Assembly (NCBI RefSeq): GCF_000237325.1
Contig: NC_017542.1
Coordinates: 673,001-737,000, forward strand
DNA from: Paenibacillus polymyxa M1
GTDB lineage: Bacteria > Bacillota > Bacilli > Paenibacillales > Paenibacillaceae
DNA length: 64,000 nucleotides
Direction: 5' to 3'
Shown here: in pieces, positions 19,286-28,633 of the stretch
Layout: each line of letters starts with the position of its first letter
Numbering within the stretch: position 1 is the first letter of the stretch
The notes under the pieces: model-generated
Databases searched by the model: none
Told to the model about the DNA's origin: nothing
The model's input: the letters and a program-made list of their open reading frames with translations, nothing else
Program-made: the position numbers and the translations under genes

Positions 19286-20080
19286 ATGATTTCTCATCGA
19301 CTGCTTAGCGACGAAACTGTTTATCAATTAACGAACCAGATTCATAGAGACCAACACTTGTTATTCTATAGCTATTTAAGTCAACGTAAGGAGCAAGCTA
19401 AATTTGTTGGTCAATATGTAGATGACAAGCTGACAGGGGTCTTAGCATACTTTTGCGGGCTCTCCTTCCCTGCGTTTTCTTTCCACTGCATAAACCGAGA
19501 GAAACTTAACTTTTCAGCTCTTATTGCTTTTACTGAGGAACTCATTCAACTTAAGAAAAATACCGTTTGTGGTACAATCCTGTGTGATCGTGACCTACAA
19601 CTTTTTCAGTCTCATGGGCTCATAACGGGTAACCCACAACGTTTCTTAACGATGAAACATATGGATCAATCGAAACTGCTTGATTCTAACTTGGCTGAGT
19701 TAGTTAAGGAAAACGAAGTTCCAGAAATAGTGGATTTATTACGAAATGGGGGCATGAAATTTTTTACGAGGAGCGAACTCGAACAATATCCTTTCCTTGG
19801 GATCAAGGAATGTGGTCATTTTATTGCCGTAGGTGGCTTTCACTTTTATGATTCTAAGCTCGTGGAGCTCGGAAACATATATACAAGCCCTGCTCACAGA
19901 GGGAAAGGGCTAGCAAAGCACTTGACGAGCCAACTTACAAAACTGGGCAGAACGCTATCATCAGATGTCTATCTGGGAGTACTGGAGGAGAACCAAGCTG
20001 CTGTACAACTTTACAAGGGTTTAGGCTATGAGGTTACGGCTGAACAGACGATTGTTGATTTTAAACTATCTATTGATTGA
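19286..20080 (+). CDS. GNAT family N-acetyltransferase
   Basis: The 264-residue protein has a C-terminal GNAT fold. The acetyl-CoA loop reads SPAHRGKGLAKHLTSQL (the RGKGLA form of Q/RxxGxG/A), and LGVLEENQAAVQLYKGLGYE is the typical final beta-hairpin. The N-terminal half (about 1-130) is a divergent region often seen in two-domain GNAT enzymes. The substrate cannot be deduced. GAAAGGGA precedes ATG 19286. It is followed 24 bases later by a small gene that may be cotranscribed. Confidence 0.85.
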   Translation: MISHRLLSDETVYQLTNQIHRDQHLLFYSYLSQRKEQAKFVGQYVDDKLTGVLAYFCGLSFPAFSFHCINREKLNFSALIAFTEELIQLKKNTVCGTILCDRDLQLFQSHGLITGNPQRFLTMKHMDQSKLLDSNLAELVKENEVPEIVDLLRNGGMKFFTRSELEQYPFLGIKECGHFIAVGGFHFYDSKLVELGNIYTSPAHRGKGLAKHLTSQLTKLGRTLSSDVYLGVLEENQAAVQLYKGLGYEVTAEQTIVDFKLSID

Positions 20081-20104
20081 CGAAAGAGGAGGAGGGAGAA
20101 GGTT

Positions 20105-20371
20105 TTGGAACAGAATGATATTAATATTCATCAACTGACTGATGAGATCTATCAAATTTTACACAAGAGAATGGATAAACTAGGTATAGCATACGGCATC
20201 GTAACTGAATTTAGTTATAATCCTGAGGAGCCAACTTCATGGACTATTAGTATCGAGAACTCTAAAATCGTGCTCACTTCGGCCATCTTATTCCAATATA
20301 TGAAACAGCATCACAATTTGGAGGATACGTTAACTCATTTTATGCGCGATCACTTTTCATACTTCAATTAA
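20105..20371 (+). CDS. Small hypothetical protein
   Basis: An 88-residue acidic protein that I do not recognise. The start is TTG 20105, supported by the strong ribosome site GGAGGAGGGA at 20089-20098. It contains no signal peptide, membrane helix or cysteine. The sequence shows amphipathic helical ends around a central stretch with WTISIENSKIVLTS. It follows the GNAT gene closely and is probably on the same transcript. Confidence 0.65.
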   Translation: MEQNDINIHQLTDEIYQILHKRMDKLGIAYGIVTEFSYNPEEPTSWTISIENSKIVLTSAILFQYMKQHHNLEDTLTHFMRDHFSYFN

Positions 20372-20501
20372 ACAGTATCCACCGTATTATAAAAACTTAC
20401 TTAAAGATACATATCAATGTAAAGAGGTAAGACCCATAAAGAATGAAATTGCTGAATAAGCAAATAAAGGAAACTGGCTAAGTCAACTGGAGGGTGCAGA
20501 T

Positions 20502-21836
20502 ATGTGGTTTGGGAAGAACGAAACGCAACTGGATCGAATAAAAGACAAACTGAATCAGGCCATGCACAAAGACAAGGATTTCTCGGTGTTTGGAGCATCC
20601 TCACATCAGTACAGGGTTAAAGAGAAGCTTACAGCAAAAGAGCTGGCGGACTGGCAAGCCCACAATCAAGTCATCCTACCCGAGCCTTACGCGCTGTTTT
20701 TAACAAACATCGGCAACGGAGGCGCCGGACCCTATTATGGAATTTATCCGATTGAAAAGGCAACTTCCTATACCGAGCACCAGGCACTCCTTGCAAAATC
20801 CGTTCTGCATCTCGGGATGGCCAAAGAGGAATGGAACCATCTGATTGAGCCCTTGACCAAGGATGAGGACATCCCTGATGAGGAATACGATGACGCCCGT
20901 AATAAGGTGCTGGGCGGCATGTTGTGCATAGGTACCCAAGGCTGCGAATACGACATGTATCTCGTACTTGAAGGGAAATACAGGGGGAGAATTGTGTACA
21001 CCTCCGATTTTCATCCCGATCATCCCTTTTTCTTTGTCTATGAAGACAGCTTTCTGGACTGGTACGAGCGCTGGCTGGATGAAATTATTTTGGATTATGA
21101 TATCGGGTGGTTTGGCAGTCGAATGCCGGGTGATGAGAATGCACTGATCCAGATGTATCAGAGCGCTCCAAACGAAGAAATCCAAGCAAAGGCGCTTGAT
21201 GGAATGTTCAAGTTTAAGGAAGTTGCCCAGCCAACCCTTGGTTTTTTGAAAAACATTGCGGAGCAAAGCCCAAAAAATCGGACCACAGCTGTTTGGCTAA
21301 TCTGCAAAACTTCTTTTGACACGGGTAGAAAATATCTTCTGGAATTGTTGCAATCGGATGAACATAGGGATTTTCTGCAAGCTTTAACGATTCTGCACGC
21401 TTCCAGTAAAACAGCAAATTTAACGGAATTTATTCCAGTGATTTTGCAAAGTCTTGACAGGATTCATGACCCGGAAACGTTGCGTTATGCAGGATATATT
21501 TTAGAGGATTACGGTGAGATTACGCTCCGAAATTTTGCGCCTTTCCTGTGTCACGCCGACCCGAAAATGCAGACCACTGCCATCTATGCCGCGCGTAGTT
21601 GCGAAAACAAGCAGGGAAGCTGGCAGATCATCGAACAGATGTTGATAGGGAGCGATCCGCAGGTTCTAAAAAACATGATTTTATACTGGGGCATTATTCC
21701 ACATGAGAAGTTGCTGCCTTACTATAAGGCGGTATGGCCGGAATATAAAAAAAATCCGAATTTCAAAGAAAAATTTATCGGTTGCTTGCGAGAACTACAT
21801 TTGCCAGATGATTATTTCAATAAAGACGAATCGTGA
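20502..21836 (+). CDS. SMI1/KNR4 family protein with HEAT-like repeats
   Basis: The N-terminal 200 residues carry an SMI1/KNR4 (SUKH) domain: LTAKELADWQAHNQVILPEPYALFL, then NIGNGGAGPYYGIYPIE and later LVLEGKYRGRIVYTSDF. SUKH proteins often act as immunity proteins against secreted nuclease toxins. The C-terminal half (about 210-430) is built of helical pairs resembling HEAT repeats. No toxin gene is adjacent, so immunity is a family-based guess. GGAGGG precedes ATG 20502. Length is 444 residues, long for a SUKH protein because of the repeat extension. Confidence 0.8.
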   Translation: MWFGKNETQLDRIKDKLNQAMHKDKDFSVFGASSHQYRVKEKLTAKELADWQAHNQVILPEPYALFLTNIGNGGAGPYYGIYPIEKATSYTEHQALLAKSVLHLGMAKEEWNHLIEPLTKDEDIPDEEYDDARNKVLGGMLCIGTQGCEYDMYLVLEGKYRGRIVYTSDFHPDHPFFFVYEDSFLDWYERWLDEIILDYDIGWFGSRMPGDENALIQMYQSAPNEEIQAKALDGMFKFKEVAQPTLGFLKNIAEQSPKNRTTAVWLICKTSFDTGRKYLLELLQSDEHRDFLQALTILHASSKTANLTEFIPVILQSLDRIHDPETLRYAGYILEDYGEITLRNFAPFLCHADPKMQTTAIYAARSCENKQGSWQIIEQMLIGSDPQVLKNMILYWGIIPHEKLLPYYKAVWPEYKKNPNFKEKFIGCLRELHLPDDYFNKDES

Positions 21837-21948
21837 GAAATGAGATTTGGGAATTATGATAACGTGCCAGCAAATTCTACAAGGTAAATCAATAAAAAGC
21901 GAAATAAAGGAAAGGGCAATCCCGCAAAAGGACAGCCCCATAAGCGAG

Positions 21949-22710
21949 CTATTCTATTGAATTTTTCGTTGCCTTATACATATTCTCTACGTGTTCGTCG
22001 ACTTCATTTCGTGACATGCGTAAGCGAGCCACAGAAGTACCATATCCGATTTCTATTTTACCTTCTTCTAATCCTTTGAAAATTCCATCTGCGAAGTCAT
22101 CTAATGGTTCTCCTTGCGTGTGCAATCCTGCTCCACCTAAATCTGTATTCACTGCCGGAGGGACAACTTCAATTACCTCTACAGACGTATCAGAAAGTTG
22201 GTGTCTTAGGCTAATTGTAAATGAATGAAGTGCCGCTTTCGTTGCTGAATAAATCGGAGCAATCACAAACGGCGTAAAAGCTAACCCAGAAGTGACATTA
22301 ATGATAGTCGCCTCTTCTTTTGTTGCAAAATATGGAGCCAGCAGCATGGATAGATGGAAAGGTGCTTCAATGTTAGTTGTGATTTCTTTACTGAAATAAT
22401 CCCAATTGTTTTTTGCATCCGTTTTTAGAACGTTAAAGCGTTGTTGAATACCGGCGTTGTTAACTAACACATTTACTTCTGGATAGTTGGTTGTTACCCA
22501 ATCCGATACTGCTATACGCTCGGATTCAATATTCAAATCACTTACATGAGTAATAAGGCTAGGCAATTTCTCTTTCGCTTTTTGAAGTACATGTTCACGT
22601 CGTCCAGTAACAATGACTTTATTGCCAGCTTTTAAAAATCGTTCTGCAAAAGCTAATCCTATTCCAGTACTTCCACCGGTAATTAGTATTGTATTTCCTG
22701 AAAGTTTCAT
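21949..22710 (-). CDS. SDR family oxidoreductase, DltE-like
   Basis: This is a classical short-chain dehydrogenase of 253 residues with TGGSTGIGLAFAERF for cofactor binding, VTGRRE after strand 2 (favouring NADPH), NNAG, the serine in NVTSGLAF and the YSATKAALH pair. The overall form, including EVIEVVPPAVNTDLGG, matches the DltE-annotated group of Bacillus. The substrate is unknown. GGAGAG lies about 9 bases before ATG 22710. It stands alone, behind a terminator that isolates it from the helicase gene. Confidence 0.87.
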   Translation of the reverse strand: MKLSGNTILITGGSTGIGLAFAERFLKAGNKVIVTGRREHVLQKAKEKLPSLITHVSDLNIESERIAVSDWVTTNYPEVNVLVNNAGIQQRFNVLKTDAKNNWDYFSKEITTNIEAPFHLSMLLAPYFATKEEATIINVTSGLAFTPFVIAPIYSATKAALHSFTISLRHQLSDTSVEVIEVVPPAVNTDLGGAGLHTQGEPLDDFADGIFKGLEEGKIEIGYGTSVARLRMSRNEVDEHVENMYKATKNSIE

Positions 22711-22802
22711 TATATGTTCTCTCCTTTAATCAGTTTTTGTTCTTGTTTCCTGAATGCGTTGTGTCTAAACTATAAATTTAACTTAGATAAAATTATATAT
22801 AA

Positions 22803-22857
22803 AAAAACGGCAGGCTAGGATTTTATTCTCACATCCTAGTCTACCGTCTTTTATTTT
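22803..22857 (-). terminator. Terminator after the UvrD-like helicase gene
   Basis: Read on the reverse strand, ACGGTAGACTAGGAT pairs with ATCCTAGCCTGCCGT around a short AT-rich loop and is followed by seven T. It lies between the helicase stop and the SDR start. Confidence 0.8.
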
Positions 22858-23006
22858 ATTTAGTCTGTCTAAAACTTATTTTTGCAGGGTGCCGGGAAAA
22901 TGTACATTAGTGCTTTTTTGGATTCATTACAGGTCTGCACAAGCCGGATTGGAAATGACGAATGCAGTGGAAGTACAGCTTCATAGCGGCTATACACGCC
23001 TCGCAC

Positions 23007-25442
23007 TTATCTAGCCGGGATATTGCGCGTTCCCTCCGTCATCGGGGAGGAGCAAAGCGGACACACCGGTGGCGTGCCTGCACTGGCCCCCGTGGTGCGG
23101 CGTCCACCTACTGTGTCGCGCCGCATCCACGCCTTGCAGGCGGCGTCCGTGCATTTCCACACAGGCACATCGACGCGTGGCTCTGTCTGTGACCTAGCCG
23201 TCGCCGAGGCCGTCCGTGCTGTAGTGGCTGCTGGGGTTGACCCCGGTCTGCTGCTCACGCGGGTTGCCGTGCCAGACGCTGGCGAACCACCACCGGCCCG
23301 GCTGCCATAACCCGAAGTACCCTTCGGTTGGCCAAAGCTGCTGCGACGCGTGTCCGGCTTGGAAGTCTCGGGGGGAGTGACCCCATAGGCTTCCAGCAAG
23401 AAGCGAGACACGGCGGCAGGCTTGCCGTGATTGGAGGCGGGGGAGGTGATGTACAGCAGCTCCTTCGCCCGGGTGACGGCCACGTAAGCGAGGCGGCGTT
23501 CTTCCTCCAGCGCAGCATCGTTATCCACAGCCGTTGCGGGGGCGGCGCCTGCCCGACGATCCTCTGGCAGCTCGCTGTGTAGAGCCGAGCTATGCGGAAG
23601 GATGCCTTCACTTGCTCCGATCCAATATACGCAAGGGAACTCCAGTCCCTTGGCACGGTGGATCGTCATGAGCCGAACAGCATCGCTGTCTTCCTCTCTG
23701 CGCAGAGATTCCATCTGGCGGTGGCGCTCTGAAAGCTCGTCCGCAAAGTTGACGAATGCCTCTACCGTGTCAAAGCGCTTGGCTGCCGTTTCAAGCTCCT
23801 CCAGACTTTCTTGCATCGTTTCTTTATAATGTGTCCACGCGCCCGTATCTCCGCTTTCCAAATACTTGTCATAAAAGACGCGCCGCATTTCTTGAATGGC
23901 ATAGGCAGGCTTCATGGTAGTGAGACTGCGAATCAACCGAATGCGTTCTTTCACCTGTTCACGCTGAAAATCACGTAGTCGATCCCAGCGGCTGAGGTGG
24001 ATTAGCGGGTATTTTTTAGCCTGCTGTTTCTCTTCGCGCATAATCCATTCCATCCCAGCCTCACGGGAGACATACAGCGGTCCAAGGGTACTTGGAATGG
24101 ATTCCATTCGGCGGGGATTCAGCGACAAGCGCAAGTGATCCATTAAGGGACGAATCAGAGACTGATCGTAAAATACGGCTCCTGCTCCGTACTGAATAAA
24201 TGGGACATCCCGCATAATTAATTGCTCAAAAATAGATCGGCTTCCGCTGGCTGTCCGATGTAAAATAGCGATGTCCCGGTAGCGAAGACGACCTTCTTCT
24301 ACCTGTCCGAGCAGATGAGTAACAATATGTCCCGCCTCTTCCTCAGGCCCAGATGGGGTGGCAAACTGTGGCGGCAAGCCCTCACGCCCGGCAGCCGCAA
24401 GACGTTTGGAGCGTCGATGAACATTTTTGGCGACGATGTTGGAGCCCAGCCCCAAAATGCGTGCATCACTGCGATAATTAATATCAAGAGTAATGACCTT
24501 TGCATCTTTATAGACCTTATCAAACTCCAGAATGGATTCCTGGCGGGCTCCATTAAAGGTATAGATCGTCTGGTCATCATCTCCGACGACCATCAGATTG
24601 CGATGCTTCGCAGCCAATCGTTGCACCATTTCGTATTGCAGGGCATTCGTATCCTGAAATTCATCGACCATGATATAGGAAAAACGTCGTTGAAGCGGCT
24701 GAAGCACATCCGGATCACGCAGGAGAACGGAGGCACGCAGCAGAATATCGTCAAAATCCATTTTGCTCCGTTCCTGTTTCCACGCTTCATAGGCGAGCAT
24801 GGCACGCTTGGCATCCGCTTCCTCGCGTATGGTTTCCGGCAGCTCATCTGCGCTACGGCCTTCCGCTTTCCAGGCGGAGAGGGCGGACAGCAGGCTTTCC
24901 GGCTGGAAAGCCTCACTCAGTCCAAGCTGGCGCAGCATCATTTTCATAACGGTATGCTGGGCCTGTGTTTCACCGAACACTTCATCTTGCACACCGCGAT
25001 GTCGCAGCATCGCCAAAGCGAATGAGTGGAAGGTACGCGCCTGTACTGCGCGTGCAGCGGCAGGTCGCACACCGGGTAGTCCCGCGATGCGCAGCTTCAT
25101 TTCGGCAGCTGCTTTGCTGGTGAAGGTCACCAGCAGGATGGACGATGCAGGGACATCCCGCATCGCCATGAGGTAGCCAGCACGGGCAGCCAGAACCGTG
25201 GTTTTACCGCAGCCAGCCCCTGCCAGGGTTAGAAGGGGGCCTTTACCATGGCGTACAGCCTGAATCTGCGGGCGGTTCAGATGAATGCCCGCGTTCTCTA
25301 TAGCACGAAAATAAGCCGCGTCTTGGTCGGTGTCGGGTACCAGCGTTATACTGGTATCCATAGAAGCTCGACGTGCCTGAGGGCTCGTCGTTGAATAAGG
25401 AACCCCGATGGGTCGAGGGTAAAATGCAGGATTTGGGTTCAT
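23007..25442 (-). CDS. UvrD/Rep-type DNA helicase with C-terminal zinc-finger-like tail
   Basis: This superfamily 1A helicase has motif I in AGAGCGKTT, motif II VDEFQDT, motif III GDDDQTIYTFNGA, motif V IHRAKGLEFPCVYWIG and motif VI AYVAVTRAKELLYIT. It is a 3'-5' ATP-driven DNA unwinding enzyme, presumably in repair or fork restart. After the core comes a low-complexity GSTPAATTARTASAT-like linker, then a Cys cluster (CTDAACKAW ... CPLCSSPM) that may bind zinc. Start at 25442 gives 811 residues; the frame is open to 25577, but the extra N-terminus does not look conserved. It is distinct from PcrA by length and tail. GC content is clearly higher than in its neighbours. Confidence 0.88.
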   Translation of the reverse strand: MNPNPAFYPRPIGVPYSTTSPQARRASMDTSITLVPDTDQDAAYFRAIENAGIHLNRPQIQAVRHGKGPLLTLAGAGCGKTTVLAARAGYLMAMRDVPASSILLVTFTSKAAAEMKLRIAGLPGVRPAAARAVQARTFHSFALAMLRHRGVQDEVFGETQAQHTVMKMMLRQLGLSEAFQPESLLSALSAWKAEGRSADELPETIREEADAKRAMLAYEAWKQERSKMDFDDILLRASVLLRDPDVLQPLQRRFSYIMVDEFQDTNALQYEMVQRLAAKHRNLMVVGDDDQTIYTFNGARQESILEFDKVYKDAKVITLDINYRSDARILGLGSNIVAKNVHRRSKRLAAAGREGLPPQFATPSGPEEEAGHIVTHLLGQVEEGRLRYRDIAILHRTASGSRSIFEQLIMRDVPFIQYGAGAVFYDQSLIRPLMDHLRLSLNPRRMESIPSTLGPLYVSREAGMEWIMREEKQQAKKYPLIHLSRWDRLRDFQREQVKERIRLIRSLTTMKPAYAIQEMRRVFYDKYLESGDTGAWTHYKETMQESLEELETAAKRFDTVEAFVNFADELSERHRQMESLRREEDSDAVRLMTIHRAKGLEFPCVYWIGASEGILPHSSALHSELPEDRRAGAAPATAVDNDAALEEERRLAYVAVTRAKELLYITSPASNHGKPAAVSRFLLEAYGVTPPETSKPDTRRSSFGQPKGTSGYGSRAGGGSPASGTATRVSSRPGSTPAATTARTASATARSQTEPRVDVPVWKCTDAACKAWMRRDTVGGRRTTGASAGTPPVCPLCSSPMTEGTRNIPAR

Positions 25443-25754
25443 GATCCTGAAACCCCTTTCGTTCTTAAAATCTTCCATTTTCACAAATGGGGGTAGTTTT
25501 TGGTATGATAGAGTTCTAGTCAGCTTTAGTTGATGATAAGAACAAGGCGAATGGACTAAAAATGATGCTGAATTCATGCGGATCTAGAGCAGGAGCGTCA
25601 GAACGTTAATAGGTTGACGCCAATGCCTATAGCCTCAAACAGGCGATATGACCGCATTCCATTATACAGGAGTTCGAGGCTTGCCAACAGAAAAAAACTT
25701 TGGGATATACGGACGGTACAGTGAAATCCGGCTGGATATGGGGAGGAAATGACG

Positions 25755-26600
25755 ATGAAGCTGATTCAACGTATAAAGGAAGGCGCTAATCGCGCAACAG
25801 AAAAGGCGCAGCATGCTGTCGAGATTAGTAAGATTAATTCGCAAATTACAACGATTCAGCAGGAAATGGATGTTCATTTCTTACGAATGGGTCAAATCTT
25901 TTACGAAGGCTACCGGGCATCCGATATGTCAGTGGCTGAAACCGAGATGACACAGTTGTCTACTGCTTGTGATGAGCTTCAGGATGAAATTGATGAGCTG
26001 CGCAGTAGAATTGCAGAATTGAAAAACGCCCATTTATGTACCTGTGGTGCAGTTGTGCCGCTGGATGCGAACTTTTGTCCCAAATGCGGACGCAAGTTAA
26101 ATGGAGGGCAGGCTGCCTCCAAGCAAGTAGCGGCTGTGCGGGAAGAGGTGCCAACAGACGCTTATTCTTTTGATCTGCGCAAGCCTGAGGCAGCGAAGGA
26201 TGCTGTGCCTGCCTACATGGAGTATGCAGAAGATGAAGTCATCGATCGGCATGAACAGGATGAGCGGTATGAAACGCACGATCCAACGGAATCAGACCGC
26301 AATTACACGGTGTCTGATTTTACTCCGGAAGAAAAAGCGGCATTCGATGAAGAGTGGGAGCGCCGTCGTCAGGAAGAACTGGAGAAAGAACACCATCGTC
26401 TTGAAGAACTGGAACGTGAACGGGAGCGTCAGGAGGAGCTGGACGAGCGCATTCGATATTGGAAGGCCAACAATTCGGGAGCAGAGAAGCCGGCAACAGC
26501 GTCAATGCAAATACGCGAAAATGTAAAATGCCAAATCTGCACAGCGGAATTACCCAAAGGCTCCAAATGGTGCCCGCGCTGTGGAGCTGAACAGATTTGA
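25755..26600 (+). CDS. Zinc-ribbon coiled-coil protein
   Basis: A 281-residue protein with an N-terminal coiled coil (about 1-95), a first zinc ribbon (CTCGA ... CPKCGRKL at about 98-115), a charged Glu/Arg-rich helix (about 180-245) and a second C-terminal ribbon (CQICTAELPKGSKWCPRCG). There is no signal peptide or membrane helix. The family is unnamed to me; the double-ribbon layout suggests a scaffold or nucleic acid/protein-binding role. ATG 25755 is preferred over 25749 because GGGAGG ends 8 bases before it. The stop lies 65 bases before the TrmB-like gene, implying an operon. Confidence 0.72.
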   Translation: MKLIQRIKEGANRATEKAQHAVEISKINSQITTIQQEMDVHFLRMGQIFYEGYRASDMSVAETEMTQLSTACDELQDEIDELRSRIAELKNAHLCTCGAVVPLDANFCPKCGRKLNGGQAASKQVAAVREEVPTDAYSFDLRKPEAAKDAVPAYMEYAEDEVIDRHEQDERYETHDPTESDRNYTVSDFTPEEKAAFDEEWERRRQEELEKEHHRLEELERERERQEELDERIRYWKANNSGAEKPATASMQIRENVKCQICTAELPKGSKWCPRCGAEQI

Positions 26601-26665
26601 CGCAGCCGAACAGGCTGCCGCAGTACACAGACATAACGCCGGGCAGCATAGGGGGAACAGAACAT

Positions 26666-27454
26666 ATGGAGCGTTTGCTGCAACATCTGCGGAATCTGGG
26701 TTTTACGGAGATGGAAGCCAAGGTGATGGTCGAGCTTTCGAGACAAAATGCGGCTTCCGGCTATGAAGTTGCTAAGCGTTTGGGGGCATCGCGCTCCAAC
26801 GTGTACGCAGCTTTGCAGCGTTTGGCCGGGCAGGGATATCTCAGAGCGAGTGCGGGAGAGCCTGTACGCTACAGCATGCTGCCGCCGGGTGAGCTGACCC
26901 GAATGATCGAAGGGCAGATGCGGGAGTCCCTGCTGGCGGTGGAGAAGGAGATGCCACGAACAGAACCAGCCAAGCCGACCTTCTACAACGTGGAAGGTGA
27001 CCGGAAGGTGCTGGAAAGTTTGACACGCGAGCTGGAACGGGCACAGCATGAGATTGTGCTGGATTTGTGGCGCGAGGAAGCCGAACTGTTGCGGGAAGCG
27101 TTGAAAAAAGCCGAGAGTCGGGGTGTGCGTCTGCTATGGTCCTGCGACAACGGAGAAAGTATGTTGGGACCGTGGCTACCGCGTACGTCTGGTACAGACG
27201 GACAGGAAACGTCAGGGCGTAAGTTTTCCTTTGTTATTGATCGGCGTTGGTGCATGCTGGGTATGCGGGGAGAGAATTGCCCGACACAGGCGCTTATTAC
27301 CGAGCATCCGGTGATGACAGGTTTGCTGCTTGATCATTTTGCCCAGGATCTTATTCTGTATGAGCTGGAGCATGATATGGGCAGCGAGCTGTCGACCCGA
27401 TATGGCTGGCGGTATGAAAGCATTATCGGCAAATATATGTCAGCCGGAGAATAG
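26666..27454 (+). CDS. TrmB family transcriptional regulator
   Basis: The first 80 residues form a winged helix-turn-helix of the TrmB type (NLGFTEMEAKVMVELSRQ, YEVAKRLGASRSNVYAALQ). The C-terminal part matches the effector/PLD-like domain of TrmB relatives. Length is 262 residues. ATG 26666 is chosen with AGGGGGA about 9 bases upstream; an in-frame TTG at 26597 that overlaps the previous stop is a weaker alternative. TrmB-type regulators often sense sugars; no sugar genes are adjacent here, so its target is unknown. Confidence 0.82.
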   Translation: MERLLQHLRNLGFTEMEAKVMVELSRQNAASGYEVAKRLGASRSNVYAALQRLAGQGYLRASAGEPVRYSMLPPGELTRMIEGQMRESLLAVEKEMPRTEPAKPTFYNVEGDRKVLESLTRELERAQHEIVLDLWREEAELLREALKKAESRGVRLLWSCDNGESMLGPWLPRTSGTDGQETSGRKFSFVIDRRWCMLGMRGENCPTQALITEHPVMTGLLLDHFAQDLILYELEHDMGSELSTRYGWRYESIIGKYMSAGE

Positions 27455-27462
27455 TATAAGGA

Positions 27463-28095
27463 TTACTGGGAGGGAAGTTCCATCAGGGCCCGGCATACAG
27501 ATGTAATATAGCCCGCTTGATGAGGCACGAATTGATCCGGTGTAATCAGGCGGCGAGTTTTTTCCGGGTTCGGCCCCGACGTAATACCTTGGGCTTCGAT
27601 AAATGGAATATGGCCTTCAAACAGGGCTAGTGCTTGGTCAAGGTCTGCTTCGTACAGTCCGGCTACTTCTTCCTGCTGGAGACAATAGGCTTCCAGGGGC
27701 TGGTTGGACAGCAGTCCAAACACCGAGCTGACCTCCCGATCCCAAAAAGAGGTGCCCTGTGCGGTACCTTTACTTTCATACCGAACGGTCATCAGTGGTG
27801 TTAAGGAGGTAAAGGGAACATAAATGCCTAGTTCTTCCTCCAGCTCGCGAGCCGCCTGGGACATATCTTCGCCTGAAGTCAAATGCCCGGCGGCTGTAAT
27901 ATCGTAGCATCCGGGAAAGGTGTCCTTTGTATCCTGACGCTGTTGGAATAGCAAGCGGCGGCCTGTCGAGGTGTCTCGTGCCAGCCAGCAGTGAAAGGTA
28001 TGATGCCAGTAGCCCTTGGCATGTGCTTCCTGTCGGGAGGCTGTGCCGAGGGGGTTGTCTTCATCGTCGTAGATATCCAGAAGCTCGCTAGTCAT
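27463..28095 (-). CDS. Nudix hydrolase
   Basis: A 210-residue protein with MTSELLDIYDDEDNPLGTA at the N-terminus and the Nudix box GHLTSGEDMSQAARELEEELG (consensus GX5EX7REUXEEXGU). The start and the HHTFHCWL motif resemble the IPP isomerase-like/YfcD Nudix subgroup; the precise substrate is not visible. Start ATG 28095 has TAGGAGGA nearby; the frame continues upstream to 28233 without support. It is convergent with the TrmB gene, with 8 bases between the stops. Confidence 0.88.
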   Translation of the reverse strand: MTSELLDIYDDEDNPLGTASRQEAHAKGYWHHTFHCWLARDTSTGRRLLFQQRQDTKDTFPGCYDITAAGHLTSGEDMSQAARELEEELGIYVPFTSLTPLMTVRYESKGTAQGTSFWDREVSSVFGLLSNQPLEAYCLQQEEVAGLYEADLDQALALFEGHIPFIEAQGITSGPNPEKTRRLITPDQFVPHQAGYITSVCRALMELPSQ

Positions 28096-28267
28096 CGTGA
28101 TTCCTCCTATAATATGCAGAAAATCAAGGTCTACTTTACAGTATAACGTGTTTTCCGTTCTGACGATATGATGGACGATGTGGAATGCGGAGTAGCTTTT
28201 GGGGTATGCTGGGAACATGGGGATTTGCGCCATAACATAGCTTTATGATTGAAAGGAGCGATTTTAC

Positions 28268-28561
28268 ATGGAATGTATTGTACATTTCCGAGTTATGCAT
28301 CCAGAGGAGCCCAAGGAACTGCGTGGGCTGATTATGCTGGAAAGCGGAGGCAAGCCGGGGATTGATCAAATAACAGATATGTTCAAGAATATGGGCTATG
28401 ATGTGCGTCCAGACAATCCCGAGGAATTGATTTTTAAACCCGTCGATGCCAGAGCGAACTATACATATATCCGGGTAATTGAGCTGGATACGGGTGAGGA
28501 AGTTTATCAGGAAGACAGGGATTTGCGCGCGATTTTGGAAACCTTGCTGAATAAGCATTAA
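28268..28561 (+). CDS. Small conserved-looking hypothetical protein
   Basis: A 97-residue soluble acidic protein that I do not recognise. A good ribosome site (GAAAGGAGCG) precedes ATG 28268. The sequence has an alternating strand/helix pattern (MECIVHFRVM ... YTYIRVIELDTGEEVYQED ... AILETLLNKH), suggesting a small alpha/beta fold. It stands between a divergent Nudix gene and the phosphatase gene 72 bases downstream. Confidence 0.65.
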   Translation: MECIVHFRVMHPEEPKELRGLIMLESGGKPGIDQITDMFKNMGYDVRPDNPEELIFKPVDARANYTYIRVIELDTGEEVYQEDRDLRAILETLLNKH

Positions 28562-28633
28562 AAATTAGGAAAACTCACTGTTGGAATGAGATAAAGCGAT
28601 CCTGTCGCCATTCATAGGAACGGAGAACAAATA

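Noticed and set aside
24315..25025. Forward-strand frame of 236 codons within the helicase gene
   Set aside because: Shadow of a GC-rich gene; no start signal and no recognisable protein sequence.
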